Assembly: GCA_965659415.1 (NCBI GenBank)
Contig: CBFHVA010000005.1
Location: forward strand, 1 to 64,000
From: Phaeocystidibacter sp965659415
Lineage (GTDB): Bacteria; Bacteroidota; Bacteroidia; Flavobacteriales; Schleiferiaceae
Reading direction: 5' to 3'
DNA: 64,000 nucleotides
Shown here: positions 33,649 through 43,427 of the stretch, one piece after another
Layout of the letters: every line of letters begins with the position of its first letter
How positions within the stretch are numbered: the first letter of the stretch is position 1
The notes under the pieces: model-generated
The model's database searches: none
Told to the model about the DNA's origin: nothing
Seen by the model: only the letters and a program-made list of their open reading frames with translations
Position numbers and translations under genes: made by a program

Positions 33649-35133
33649 ATGAGCACTATTACTCAACTTTCTCAACTCGAGAAGGAATTCGCCCCAATTC
33701 GGGAGAACATTCTTGGTATAAACGAAACTATCGATACGCCATACGGTACCAAACCACTGATTTATGCGGATTGGATTGCCAGTGGTAGAATGTATAAACC
33801 CATAGAGGACCGCTTGACAGAAATGGGCAAGTTTGTGGCGAATACACACACGGAAACGTCGTATACAGGTGCATTAATGACCTTGTCATATGCGGAGGCT
33901 CGTTCCGTAATAAAGCGCCATGTAAATGCTTCTGAAGATGATGTGCTTCTTACGGTTGGTACAGGAATGACGGGTGCAATGCTCAAGTTCCAGCGCATCT
34001 TAGGATTGAAGATTTCTGATAAATTTCGATCTCAAGTAGAATTGAGTGAGGACGATAAACCATTGGTATTCGTCACACATATGGAGCATCATTCGAATCA
34101 GGTGAGCTGGTTGGAAACTATTGGTGATGTGGTTGTGGTTCCCTGCGATGACGCCGGTTTAGTTTGTTTGGATACTTGGCAAGCGGAGATTGATAAATAC
34201 GCACACCGCAAGTGGAAGATTGCCGCTATTACGGCTGCTTCAAATGTGACGGGCATTGAAACCCCGTATCACGATATCGCTCGAATGATTCACCAAGCAA
34301 ATGGCTGGTGTTTTGTCGATTTCGCCTGCAGTGCACCCTATGTGGATATCAATATGCATCCGGAGAATGAAGAGGAGAAGCTCGATGCCATTTTCTTTTC
34401 CCCACATAAGTTCTTAGGAGGTCCTGGCTCAGTAGGAGTGGTGATTTTTCACGCCTCTCTGTACAACAATAAGCAACCTGATCACCCTGGAGGAGGTACC
34501 GTGCTTTATACCAATCCATGGGGCGAGCACATCTATATCGATGATATTGAAACGCGAGAAGATGGAGGGACACCAGGTTTTATGCAAACCATCCGTGCTG
34601 CATTGTCTATCGAGCTGAAAGAGCAAATGGACACTGCAAAAATGCGTCAGCGTGAGTATGAATTGGTGCATTACATGATAGAGAGACTTGAGAGGCATCC
34701 AAGCTTGAGCGTCTTGGCAGGGTCCCACAAGGATCGAATAGGAGCAGTTTCTTTCATTATTGAAGGCTGCCATTTTAACTTGGCCTCTCGCTTGCTTAAT
34801 GATCATTACGGAGTTCAGGTTCGTGGCGGCTGTTCTTGCGCTGGAACTTACGGACACTATCTGCTAGAAATGGATAGAGACCATAGTGATATTATCAAGA
34901 ATGAAATCATTCAAGGTGATGTTTCCAGAAGGCCTGGATGGATTCGCGCCAGTTTGCACCCAACTATGACGAATCAAGATTTGGAGTATTTGTGCCACGC
35001 GATAGAGGAGGTGGCGGACAACCACGCTGAGTTCGCTAAGGACTACGAATACCACCCCGAGCACAACGAGTTTGCGCATAAGTCGTACGAATACGACGTG
35101 CAAAGTCGAGTGAATTCATGGTTTAAACTCTGA
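33649..35133 (+). CDS. Class V aminotransferase-fold PLP enzyme (cysteine desulfurase-like)
   Basis: A 494-residue PLP enzyme longer than typical SufS/IscS (about 400). Seen: GTKPLIYADWIASGRMYKP near the start, TGMTGAMLKFQ, the THMEHHSNQVSW block, VDFACSAPYVDIN with the cofactor aspartate, the PLP lysine in FFSPHKFLGGPGS, GGGTVLY, and VRGGCSCAGTYGHYLLE, a Cys-rich loop where desulfurases hold the persulfide cysteine. The C-terminal 60 residues are acidic and His-rich. It is coupled by one base to a regular cysteine desulfurase. The reaction is not known; cysteine desulfuration or a beta-lyase reaction are the leading options. The start at 33649 is fixed by the promoter box. Confidence 0.8.
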   Translation: MSTITQLSQLEKEFAPIRENILGINETIDTPYGTKPLIYADWIASGRMYKPIEDRLTEMGKFVANTHTETSYTGALMTLSYAEARSVIKRHVNASEDDVLLTVGTGMTGAMLKFQRILGLKISDKFRSQVELSEDDKPLVFVTHMEHHSNQVSWLETIGDVVVVPCDDAGLVCLDTWQAEIDKYAHRKWKIAAITAASNVTGIETPYHDIARMIHQANGWCFVDFACSAPYVDINMHPENEEEKLDAIFFSPHKFLGGPGSVGVVIFHASLYNNKQPDHPGGGTVLYTNPWGEHIYIDDIETREDGGTPGFMQTIRAALSIELKEQMDTAKMRQREYELVHYMIERLERHPSLSVLAGSHKDRIGAVSFIIEGCHFNLASRLLNDHYGVQVRGGCSCAGTYGHYLLEMDRDHSDIIKNEIIQGDVSRRPGWIRASLHPTMTNQDLEYLCHAIEEVADNHAEFAKDYEYHPEHNEFAHKSYEYDVQSRVNSWFKL

Positions 35134-36272
35134 TGAATACCAATACCATCTATTTGGACAATGCGGCTACCACACCCATTGCCGATGAGGTAAAGTCTGC
35201 GATGATCGAAGCCATCGACGTTTATGGCAATCCTTCATCCACTCATGGGTACGGCCGAGAGTCGAGGATTCTCATTGAAAAAATACGCAAGAATATTGCG
35301 CGTGAGCTAAATTGTGAACCAGGTGAAATTTTCTTCACAAGTGGAGGGACCGAGGCCGATAATATAGCCATCCTATCTTCTGTCAGAGACCTCGGTGTTG
35401 AACGAATTATCACTCTACCTACAGAACATCATGCAGTTTTGTATCCTGCCGAGCATGCTAGAGATAAGTATGGCGTTGAGCTCGTACTTCTCAATGTTGA
35501 TGCTCAAGGCCGCTTAGATACCAACGAATTGGATGATTTACTTTCCGAATCGAATAAAACCACGTTGGTTTCCATTATGCATGGCAACAATGAAGTGGGC
35601 AATTTGATGGATATCGATGCGCTTGCCAGGCTATGCAAGTCACATAATGCACTTTTTCACAGCGATACCGTCCAAACGATTGGACACTATGAGCTGAACC
35701 TTTCAGAAACTCCGCTTGATTTCGTGGCATGCTCTGCGCATAAATTCAACGGACCGAAAGGCGTTGGGTTTTTGTTTGCCAGAGGAGGAGTTAAGATACA
35801 TCCTCAGATTTTTGGTGGTGGGCAAGAACGAAACATGCGTTCGGGTACGGAGAACATTGTAGGCATTGCTGGCTTGGGAGCTGCCTTCGAATTGATTTGT
35901 GCGGAACGCGATGAGCTATCAGAACGCTTAAGAGGTTGGAAGAAACAACTCATAGACGGGATTCGCGAAACGCGCCCCGATGTCATGTTTAATGGTCTTA
36001 GTGATGAGCTTGATAACAGTCTGTATACGGTTACGAGTGTTGCCCTTCCTTCTACAACCGATAATGGTATGCTCTTGTTCCAATTTGATATGAAGGGCAT
36101 AGCGGTAAGCGGAGGCAGTGCTTGTAGCTCAGGAGCCCAAAAAGGATCGCACGTGGTTGAGGCTATTCGTCCGGACGTGCCCACCCAAAACCTAAGAATC
36201 TCCACTGGGCGGCAAACCACCTCTGCAGAGATTCAAAGTTTCTTATCGGCTTTCAAAGAATTAGCTGGCTAG
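35133..36272 (+). CDS. Cysteine desulfurase, IscS/NifS type
   Basis: Removes sulfur from cysteine to give alanine and an enzyme-bound persulfide for Fe-S clusters or thio-modifications. Seen in 379 residues: YLDNAATTPI at the start, SGGTEADNIAIL, TEHHAVL, HGNNEVGN, FHSDTVQTIGH, the PLP lysine in CSAHKFNGPKGVGFLF, RSGTENI, and the loop GGSACSSGAQKGSH with the catalytic cysteine. It starts within the stop of the preceding class V gene (ATGA-type overlap). There is no IscU, SufE or SufBCD in the window. Confidence 0.9.
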   Translation: MNTNTIYLDNAATTPIADEVKSAMIEAIDVYGNPSSTHGYGRESRILIEKIRKNIARELNCEPGEIFFTSGGTEADNIAILSSVRDLGVERIITLPTEHHAVLYPAEHARDKYGVELVLLNVDAQGRLDTNELDDLLSESNKTTLVSIMHGNNEVGNLMDIDALARLCKSHNALFHSDTVQTIGHYELNLSETPLDFVACSAHKFNGPKGVGFLFARGGVKIHPQIFGGGQERNMRSGTENIVGIAGLGAAFELICAERDELSERLRGWKKQLIDGIRETRPDVMFNGLSDELDNSLYTVTSVALPSTTDNGMLLFQFDMKGIAVSGGSACSSGAQKGSHVVEAIRPDVPTQNLRISTGRQTTSAEIQSFLSAFKELAG

Positions 36273-36279
36273 AGTATTT

Positions 36280-36909
36280 TTAATCATAAACGAAGATTTC
36301 GTCGATGTCGGCCGTTCGTCCCACATCGGTATCTAGTTTGTGAATCTTGCCGTCTGCTATATCGTAGACCCATCCGTGTATCACTGGATAATCACCTTGC
36401 TTCCATCTTTCCTGTACGAAAGGAATACGAGCCATGTTATTCACTTGCTCCATTACGTTGAGCTCCACGAATCTTCTAAATTTCGCTTCGCCATCTAATC
36501 CCTTGAGTTCATCCTTGTTCAATCGGTGAACATCTTTAATGTGATTGAGCCAACCGTCAATGAAACCTACGGAGTCGTGCCCCATTGCTGCTGCCACACC
36601 ACCACAACCATAGTGGCCACAGATTATGATGTGCTTTACTTTCAACACCTTGACTGCATAAAAAACGACAGAAAGTAGGTTTGAATCAGTATGCACTACT
36701 ACGTTAGCGATGTTTCTGTGCACAAAGATGGAACCCGGTGTGGAACCGGTTATTTGATTCACGGGCACCCGACTATCGGCGCATCCAATCCACAAAAATT
36801 CAGGGCTCTGTCCTTTCGAAAGTTGATCAAAGAGGCCGGGGTTTTCCTCATTGAGTTTTTGGACAAATTCCTCATTCCCTTTGAGAAGGGCACTTATTGA
36901 ATCTGACAT
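36280..36909 (-). CDS. Beta-class carbonic anhydrase
   Basis: Hydrates CO2 to bicarbonate. Seen in 209 residues: WIGCADSRVP with the zinc cysteine and the Asp-Arg pair, HRNIANVV, and HIIICGHYGCGG with the zinc His and Cys. No signal peptide, so it is cytoplasmic. The full set of zinc ligands (Cys, Asp/His, Cys) is present. Bicarbonate would feed carboxylases such as the biotin carboxylase encoded near 49 kb, though they are not adjacent. A TATCTTGG near-match promoter box lies upstream. Confidence 0.93.
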   Translation of the reverse strand: MSDSISALLKGNEEFVQKLNEENPGLFDQLSKGQSPEFLWIGCADSRVPVNQITGSTPGSIFVHRNIANVVVHTDSNLLSVVFYAVKVLKVKHIIICGHYGCGGVAAAMGHDSVGFIDGWLNHIKDVHRLNKDELKGLDGEAKFRRFVELNVMEQVNNMARIPFVQERWKQGDYPVIHGWVYDIADGKIHKLDTDVGRTADIDEIFVYD

Positions 36910-36974
36910 GTTATAATTGAGTTTGAGCCAAGATAGTAACTTGTGCTCATACCTAGAAACGGGGTACTAGGAAC

Positions 36975-39900
36975 TCAAGGAATTATGGTGATGTAACCCG
37001 TCTTTTCGCCATCTTCAGAATAGAAGCGATAGACGTAGGTATCCATCTTTAAAGTGCCATCGTTGAACCTGCCATTCCAAAATTCGCTGAACGGTCTATC
37101 TGTTTTAAACACTTCTTGCCCCCATCTATTAAAGATGATGAATCGTGTATTCTGTAAGCACGTATTCCCTTTGAGAAGCAGTACATCATTTACACCATCT
37201 GAATTAGGTGAGAAGGCATTGGGAATATATACCCGGTTGTCGAGGCGCGTAACGTCCAAGGTGAATTCGTAATCAAACTGTTGATTACAAACGGTATCCA
37301 CTATTTGTAGGGTAATCACTTGTGTGCCTGAATAGGGAACTTTACTATTTGGAAATTTCGACCATTCCACATTTCCGTCTTCCCATTCCCATCGATATTG
37401 GTAATAGGATGAATCATTGAGGTACCAAACATCAAGTTTACCATTCTGGCAATTGCTCGGCGTTACGTTGACAATAGGAGGTGGGATATCGGTAACGAAG
37501 TTTACGGTCACCCGCGCCGTGTCGTACTTGTCACATACACTATCAACAGCAATTAACTGCACAACAAACTGACCTTCAGCGGGATAACTGTACAAGGGGT
37601 CTATTCCAAACCTTTGATCTCCATTTCCGAAACTCCAGATATAGTTCGTGGCACGGCGACTATTATTCGTTATGTATACGGTTCTAGATTGATCGCATAC
37701 CGTGTATTCAATCTCAAAATCAGCTGTAGGTTCTATGCCTTGGTCATGTTCAATTTGGAGAAACGCGGTATCCGAGATATCACATATGGTATCAATGGCA
37801 ACCAGGCGAATGTTATAGGTGCCAAATTGGGTGTAAGCCGCGCTTGGCTCAGCTAAATTGGACGTTTGACCGTTCCCAAAATCCCATTCGTATACATTGG
37901 CATTTCTACTGGTATTTGTAAACTGGACATTCAAGGTGTTACAAACTGTGTCTACATCTGTGGTGTAGTTCACATCAGCCGCCGCATCGATGATAACGTC
38001 GAAATTAAATTTCACCGTACCCAGGTTACAGTTCCCGCTTCGGTTTTGAGTGGAGTAGGAACCTGCTGTTACAGGAAAGCTGTTGCTTCCTCCGCATCCG
38101 GCACATACAGCTTGGTAAATCTGCCCGTCGGGACTAAATCGACTGGTGCCCCCGTCAACGTGCTCACTTACACTACCACCTCCAAAATAGGTCGCATAGC
38201 TCAAAGATGAAGCGTTAGCGGAAAGAGACATGAAATAGAAGTCGCTACCATCCGTGTTAGATTGAGTGGCATCTGAAGTAATGGGTAAATCTCTCGTATT
38301 TCCGCCCACAAAACCGGTTTGTGAATTCACATTACCTCCCCATCCACTCAACAGGATATTCAAACAGTCGTCTACATTGAACGCCGTAGGCACAAGGCTC
38401 ATGGCACTACCCGAAGATCGTCCAAAGGCCGTAGAGAATACCGACTGACTTAGGTTCGGACTCATTTTATGAATGAACTGCCGAGGAGCTCCGGAGCTCC
38501 ATACCCCCGGTGTTTTGGGATAATTCCCTAAACTCTGTCCAAAGACATATACCGCATTGTTCTTATCGGTATCAATTAAGAATGCTTGATCATATGAGCC
38601 TGTACCTATATAGGTAGAACCCATCAGGTTTCCGTTGATGTCGAACCGCGCCACATAGCCATCGATGTTGCTGTTGTAACTATTGCCGAAACCCGTTGCC
38701 GTACCTGGTAAAATGTTGCTATTCGTGCCACCCGCAATGTACGCGGTACCACCACTGCCGAGGGCTATACTGTATCCTTGGTCATCTCCCGTTCCACCGA
38801 ACATGGTACTCCACAACACCGTAGCTACATTCGGGCTAAATTTCGTCACACCCGCATCGCAGCCTCCGGAGTTGCCTCCTACATTGGTGTTTACAATCGG
38901 ATAGTCATTACTGAAAGTGGTGGTAGCTACATAAATATTGTTCTGGTCGTCTACGATTACCTCACCTCGACTTCCATCACCATAGTTCCGCTGTATAGCG
39001 GTGTTAATCGCTTCTCTTCCCGTACCCCCTAGGAACGTGCTGCCAACCAGTGCGCTACCATTCGGTGTAAATACGGTTACGTAAGCATCTGTGCCTTGAG
39101 GGAATCGGTAGAAGTAATTATTGGCTGAATTACCTCTAAAAGGATAGGTGACAGGCCCTCCTTTGAAGGTACTGTAAGCGGCGTTATTTGTAGTTGGGAA
39201 GTTAGCGGAGCCCGTCACCCCATACACGACAAGCTGCCCTAAATTATTCACGATCATCGAGTGCGGTTGGTCGCATTCAGTTCCTCCTAGATAGGTAGCG
39301 TATAACAGCGTTTTTCCGTCTGGAGAAAATTTAGAAATGGTAGCATCGATATAAAACTCACCGGGAATGGGACCGTCGGTAAAGTTACGGTCATATACAC
39401 CGAGTGTAGTAGGGTAGCCAACACCGAACGTGATGCCCGCACCATAAAGACCTCCGTTGAGGTCATATGTAGCGGTAAAGCCCCAATTATCAGCGGTGGA
39501 ACCTGAAAAGGTAGCGAATACCACAACTGGATCAATAATGAGATCAAAGTTTGCATCGTATGCTCCTATGTCAAAGGATGCCTTTCCATTAATGAGTTGA
39601 AAAGATGCTTCCACCTCAACGCGTCGCTCGTTGATTACTTGGTAGGCAACAGGATGCCACTCAACAACGTCTCCAAAGGGAGCGGCATAGTGAAGCTGAC
39701 CCTCTTGTATGCTCATATCGGTCCCATCGGCTACCCAAACAATCTGACTCGGATTCCCACCGGGATGCACCACGAAATCGTATTTAAATTGATCGTCCTT
39801 CGAATAAAAAAACAGGTCGATGCCCGCGTAAATATTGGAATACTCGATAGCAGAGTACAAAGGGACATTTGAAGTCCACTTGCTCTGATCGTTGCCTAAA

Positions 39901-40304
39901 AAGTAATTTCTATGATGATTAAAAGGGTGTGAAGGTGTTTTAGGAGCGTCCATATTGGCACCTTCATATTGTATTCGATAAGCAATTTGTTGAATAAACT
40001 CAAAGGGTACGGTCGGTTCATCGTGATGTGCATGACTTTGATGATCATGACATTCTTCTTCACCAAAATCGCTGTGCTGATGATCGTTTTCGTACTGTTT
40101 CGGATTCAATACTCGTACGGAGTAACCGCCATCTTCGAAGAATAGCGCTCCAGAACGAAGGTTCAATTTGAAGTCAAAATCTTCATCCCATTGTCCCACA
40201 TTGGGCTCGAAAAGTGCATACGAGCTCACCTTCTCTGCATCAATCTGGGCATTGATCGAGAATGTTATGAATAGGGCAAAAAGCGCAAGTACTCGTTTGT
40301 ACAT
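36975..40304 (-). CDS. Large secreted SBBP/PKD-repeat protein with T9SS type B sorting domain
   Basis: An 1109-residue exported protein of probable adhesive function. Seen: signal peptide (MYKRVLALFALFITFSINAQ); a domain with FEPNVGQWDEDFDFKLNLRSG as in DUF7948; a long segment with repeats of the form YATYLGGTECDQPHSM and STFLGGTGREAI (SBBP-like beta propeller units, about 270-760); two to three PKD-type Ig units with the NVYEWDFGNGQTS and NYIWSFGNGD patterns; and a C-terminal CHU_C/gliding-motility-associated domain (VYIPNAFSPNSDGVND, then FNRWGQEVF, MDTYVYRF). A histidine-rich stretch lies near residue 80. It is on its own, with converging carbonic anhydrase downstream. Confidence 0.88.
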   Translation of the reverse strand: MYKRVLALFALFITFSINAQIDAEKVSSYALFEPNVGQWDEDFDFKLNLRSGALFFEDGGYSVRVLNPKQYENDHQHSDFGEEECHDHQSHAHHDEPTVPFEFIQQIAYRIQYEGANMDAPKTPSHPFNHHRNYFLGNDQSKWTSNVPLYSAIEYSNIYAGIDLFFYSKDDQFKYDFVVHPGGNPSQIVWVADGTDMSIQEGQLHYAAPFGDVVEWHPVAYQVINERRVEVEASFQLINGKASFDIGAYDANFDLIIDPVVVFATFSGSTADNWGFTATYDLNGGLYGAGITFGVGYPTTLGVYDRNFTDGPIPGEFYIDATISKFSPDGKTLLYATYLGGTECDQPHSMIVNNLGQLVVYGVTGSANFPTTNNAAYSTFKGGPVTYPFRGNSANNYFYRFPQGTDAYVTVFTPNGSALVGSTFLGGTGREAINTAIQRNYGDGSRGEVIVDDQNNIYVATTTFSNDYPIVNTNVGGNSGGCDAGVTKFSPNVATVLWSTMFGGTGDDQGYSIALGSGGTAYIAGGTNSNILPGTATGFGNSYNSNIDGYVARFDINGNLMGSTYIGTGSYDQAFLIDTDKNNAVYVFGQSLGNYPKTPGVWSSGAPRQFIHKMSPNLSQSVFSTAFGRSSGSAMSLVPTAFNVDDCLNILLSGWGGNVNSQTGFVGGNTRDLPITSDATQSNTDGSDFYFMSLSANASSLSYATYFGGGSVSEHVDGGTSRFSPDGQIYQAVCAGCGGSNSFPVTAGSYSTQNRSGNCNLGTVKFNFDVIIDAAADVNYTTDVDTVCNTLNVQFTNTSRNANVYEWDFGNGQTSNLAEPSAAYTQFGTYNIRLVAIDTICDISDTAFLQIEHDQGIEPTADFEIEYTVCDQSRTVYITNNSRRATNYIWSFGNGDQRFGIDPLYSYPAEGQFVVQLIAVDSVCDKYDTARVTVNFVTDIPPPIVNVTPSNCQNGKLDVWYLNDSSYYQYRWEWEDGNVEWSKFPNSKVPYSGTQVITLQIVDTVCNQQFDYEFTLDVTRLDNRVYIPNAFSPNSDGVNDVLLLKGNTCLQNTRFIIFNRWGQEVFKTDRPFSEFWNGRFNDGTLKMDTYVYRFYSEDGEKTGYITIIP

Positions 40305-40373
40305 ATATCTAAGATACGACGGTCAGACCATTTTGTTGCCTACGGGTCAACCATCGTGCCATTTCTTTTTTTT

Positions 40374-41528
40374 TCAGCTAACTCTCGTCGCGTAAATGAA
40401 AACGCGATGATTTTTTGATTTCCCAAGGGCAAAAAGGAAGTTTTCTTCGCTTTCGCCAACCTTCAGCTTCTTTCTAATTTGCTCGGGACGTTCAATATAT
40501 GAACGTGTTACGATGCTTAAGCGTTGAGGTAAATTTGAATTTTTATAAGGTTTTGTCACTTCGAGAATTTTGAATTTCCTGCCAGGATAGTCTTCAATCA
40601 GGTGGTTTGCTGTGAATACCTCAATATTGGGAAGAATTTGAGAAAGTCCGTGATTAGACGCCCAATGTTGTGCCAATCCGGCTTTCACAGAACCAGAAGA
40701 GGGAAGATAAAGGTAGGTCTGCCAATCGGTGTAGCTTATTTCGGAACTAGGTTGAATTATCCCGTATTCAACAGGCGGTTCATGATCAAAGAGCTCGACA
40801 AATCGAATTTCGGGATGAATTGGATTCTCCGGCTGAGCCACCACGAGCACTTCCTTAACCTCGCCACGAAAACTGACCACTTCGATACTTTTTAAATGCG
40901 ACAATTCAGTTTGGACGGCCTTTAAATCGAAAAGAGGGGAAAGCTTGATCACCAATCGATCACAGCGATTCAATAAGTCGTTCCACAATTCAGAAATATA
41001 TGGAGTCATGCGGTGCAAGGCCACCGTTTTCTGACCCGTATCTGCTTTTCGACTAGGATCAATAAATATTGTGTTGAAGTGTGAGGTGCTTTCTCGGAGG
41101 AACTCTTCTGCGGATTTATTCAATAGCGTGGCATGCGTGCCAAGGGATTCGAGGTTATGAGCTGTCACCTTCAACAGTTCAGCGTTGGGCTCCACTCCTG
41201 TAGCCTGGGTTGAGGCCGAACTCATCTTCCAAAAATCAATACCCGAGCCCAAGGTTAAATCCAATAAAGTGCCTTGCACATATTTGCTTTTGTACTGAGC
41301 CGTGGCCTCACTGCTGCTTTGGGATAAATTGGCTTCGGGAGGAAGGATTAAATCGAACCGATTATACCAAGATGGCAATTTCTTCCTAATTCTGTTTCTC
41401 GACTTGAGTTGCCCAAGCATCCACAGTATTTTAGGGTCGCCATTGGCCTTCAGTGCCAAGCTGTTCACATCGGCGTGCTGATGCTCCTCAAAAAATTGAG
41501 TTATGTCGTCCTGAGGATAAGGAAGCAT
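40374..41528 (-). CDS. THUMP-like class I SAM methyltransferase
   Basis: A 384-residue protein with a Rossmann methyltransferase domain. Seen: YVQGTLLDLTLGSGIDFWKMS (motif I region, about 88-108), the acidic TGVEPNAELL end of strand 2, FIDPSRKADTGQKTV (motif IV, DPSR), and a C-terminal domain typical of the THUMP-like family. The DPSRR/K motif is shared with the Trm5/TrmK-like RNA methyltransferases, so an RNA target is suggested, not shown. It begins one nt after the AI-2E permease gene ends, as the last gene of that operon. Confidence 0.8.
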   Translation of the reverse strand: MLPYPQDDITQFFEEHQHADVNSLALKANGDPKILWMLGQLKSRNRIRKKLPSWYNRFDLILPPEANLSQSSSEATAQYKSKYVQGTLLDLTLGSGIDFWKMSSASTQATGVEPNAELLKVTAHNLESLGTHATLLNKSAEEFLRESTSHFNTIFIDPSRKADTGQKTVALHRMTPYISELWNDLLNRCDRLVIKLSPLFDLKAVQTELSHLKSIEVVSFRGEVKEVLVVAQPENPIHPEIRFVELFDHEPPVEYGIIQPSSEISYTDWQTYLYLPSSGSVKAGLAQHWASNHGLSQILPNIEVFTANHLIEDYPGRKFKILEVTKPYKNSNLPQRLSIVTRSYIERPEQIRKKLKVGESEENFLFALGKSKNHRVFIYATRVS

Positions 41529-41529
41529 G

Positions 41530-42627
41530 TCAGGCGTTCCGAGAAAGGGTTTGTATAAACTTTACGTTGACATTGAACTCCTTGGCCACAATGCGCAACA
41601 CGGAATACAACGGAACGGCCACTACCATACCGGCTATTCCTGCTATCGTGCCGGCAACAGATATGACAATAAAAATCTCGAGTGGATGTGCATTGATGCT
41701 ATTGGAGAAAATCAAAGGCTGCGAAACCACATTGTCGATCAACTGAACGGTGAGAAACACTCCAAGTAGTTTGGCTGCCGTGCTGATTAAATCAATTCCA
41801 GGGTCAAGCGCCAATTCTTGCCCGAGTCCTAGTACAAGCCCAAAAGCAATTCCAATCAACGGGCCGATGTACGGAATTACGTTTACCGTAGCTGCGAAGA
41901 GTGCGATGATGATTGTGTTTTCAAAGCCCACCACTGATAATCCGAAGTACAAGAGCAAGAAAATAACCACCAATTGAAGGGTTAGGCCAAGTAAATAACG
42001 CGTCAGAGTCTTTTTAATTTTGGGGAGTACGTTGCCAACTTTCTCTGAGTACTTATCGGCAATAAAGTTTTCTACGGTAGCGTCGGCCAACCGCTCTTCT
42101 TTAAGAAAGAAAAAGAGGATGAAGAGAATAGAAAACAGGGCTACACCCATATTGCCTAAACCGCCCACTAGAGTGCCAAAAGTGCCGCGGACTGTTTTCA
42201 GGTTGAAAAGTTGCGTAAAGCTATCACGAAGGTCGCTTTCTGATACTTCAGGAAGGACTTCCCAATCGGCCAACAAGGTTCGTGCGGCAGAAAAATCTTC
42301 CTCAAAGCGGGTAAAAACCTCGGAATAATTGATTTGAGAAAGTACGCCGATTTCCTTCACAAATTCCGGGACTATCAATCCCAGTACTCCACTCAGGACA
42401 GAAATGAAGATACCAATGGTGAGCAAGCTGCAAACCCAAAGTGGAATCTTTTGGTTCTTGAATTCCACTTTCCTCATCATGCGCATGAGTGGTTTTCCCA
42501 TAACCGTTAGTCCGGCTCCTATGATTAGATAGACTATCATGGCCTGAACGGTGTACAGGAGCCAAGCGATGGCCGCAAAGAATAGCAGCTGAAATATTGA
42601 TTTTACGAGCTCAGTTGTTTTGAACAT
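41530..42627 (-). CDS. AI-2E/PerM family permease
   Basis: A 365-residue integral membrane protein with about seven to eight hydrophobic segments and a long central soluble loop (about 85-150), as in the AI-2 exporter-like/PerM family. Seen: conserved LFFFLKEERL, NVIPYIGPLIGIAFGLVLGLG and a C-terminal VAVPLYSVLRIV. Family members export small molecules or work as ion antiporters; the substrate is not predictable. Its start overlaps the end of the DUF4159 gene by 17 nt, so the two are coupled. The next gene (THUMP-like) follows with one nt spacing. Confidence 0.88.
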   Translation of the reverse strand: MFKTTELVKSIFQLLFFAAIAWLLYTVQAMIVYLIIGAGLTVMGKPLMRMMRKVEFKNQKIPLWVCSLLTIGIFISVLSGVLGLIVPEFVKEIGVLSQINYSEVFTRFEEDFSAARTLLADWEVLPEVSESDLRDSFTQLFNLKTVRGTFGTLVGGLGNMGVALFSILFILFFFLKEERLADATVENFIADKYSEKVGNVLPKIKKTLTRYLLGLTLQLVVIFLLLYFGLSVVGFENTIIIALFAATVNVIPYIGPLIGIAFGLVLGLGQELALDPGIDLISTAAKLLGVFLTVQLIDNVVSQPLIFSNSINAHPLEIFIVISVAGTIAGIAGMVVAVPLYSVLRIVAKEFNVNVKFIQTLSRNA

Positions 42628-43294
42628 CTACGGAACCATTAAAGGCGTAATGAATGATATTGGCGCCCATTTGTAATGCTTTTGTGCGGATAGAAGGCGG
42701 GTCGTTGTGAACTTCAGGATCTTCCCATCCATCTCCTAGATCAGATTCAAAGGTATACAGCACAACCAATCTTCCACCTAGAAAAATACCAAAAGCTTGA
42801 GGAGAGCCTCCGTCATGCTCGTGAATTTTTGGCAAGCCTTCTTCAAGTAGGTAGGGCCCTTTAAAAATGGGGTGATCGGCGGCTATTTCGATGAGATCGC
42901 TTTCAGGAAATAGCTCGTTTAGCTGCGGACGGATGTAAGGATCCATCCCATAGTTGTCATCAATATGCAAGAATCCGCCTGCTCGGAGCCACAGTCGAAT
43001 GTTGTCTCTTTCGGCGCCATTCCATTCCACATTTCCATGTCCGGTCATATGCACGAAAGGATAGTTCAACAACTCAGGAGAACCCGCTTCTACCACTTCG
43101 TAATTTGGATCGATATCCGTACCCAATTCGCGGTTACAGAAATCAATTAAATTGTAAAGAGCAGAAGAATTGCTGTACCAATCACCACCGCCTTGATACT
43201 TCATCAAAGCCACTTCGTAATGAGAAGGAGGACGGAAAGAGGCGGTAACACAAAGCGCGCCAAGCGTGAACAATGTGAGCAGTTTTTGCTTCAT
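42611..43294 (-). CDS. DUF4159 family exported protein
   Basis: A 227-residue secreted protein: signal peptide MKQKLLTLFTLGALCVTASF, then a DUF4159 domain with VALMKYQGGGDWYSN, PFVHMTGHGNVEWN, AGGFLHIDDNYGMDPYIRPQL, HPIFKGPY and the LYTFESDLGDGWED block. The fold is like glutamine amidotransferases, but no catalytic cysteine is apparent at the usual place, so it is probably a binding or structural protein. I start at the ATG at 43294, 6 nt from a perfect promoter box. It is the first gene of an operon with the AI-2E permease and the THUMP-like methyltransferase. Confidence 0.85.
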   Translation of the reverse strand: MKQKLLTLFTLGALCVTASFRPPSHYEVALMKYQGGGDWYSNSSALYNLIDFCNRELGTDIDPNYEVVEAGSPELLNYPFVHMTGHGNVEWNGAERDNIRLWLRAGGFLHIDDNYGMDPYIRPQLNELFPESDLIEIAADHPIFKGPYLLEEGLPKIHEHDGGSPQAFGIFLGGRLVVLYTFESDLGDGWEDPEVHNDPPSIRTKALQMGANIIHYAFNGSVDVQNN

Positions 43295-43300
43295 ATATTT

Positions 43301-43308
43301 CAAAGGTA
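43301..43308 (-). promoter_or_regulatory. -7 promoter box (TACCTTTG) for the DUF4159 operon
   Basis: Exact TAnnTTTG on the minus strand, 6 nt from the ATG at 43294. Predicts a nearly leaderless mRNA. Confidence 0.6.
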
Positions 43309-43427
43309 CATTTTTCGAATATGGAACCATATAAGGGGTTTATCCGATTGAATGTATCATTTACTCATTGAGGCAACCCAAACGATTAAGGATTACGTAC
43401 TTTACACAAAGAAACAAAAACCCAACG

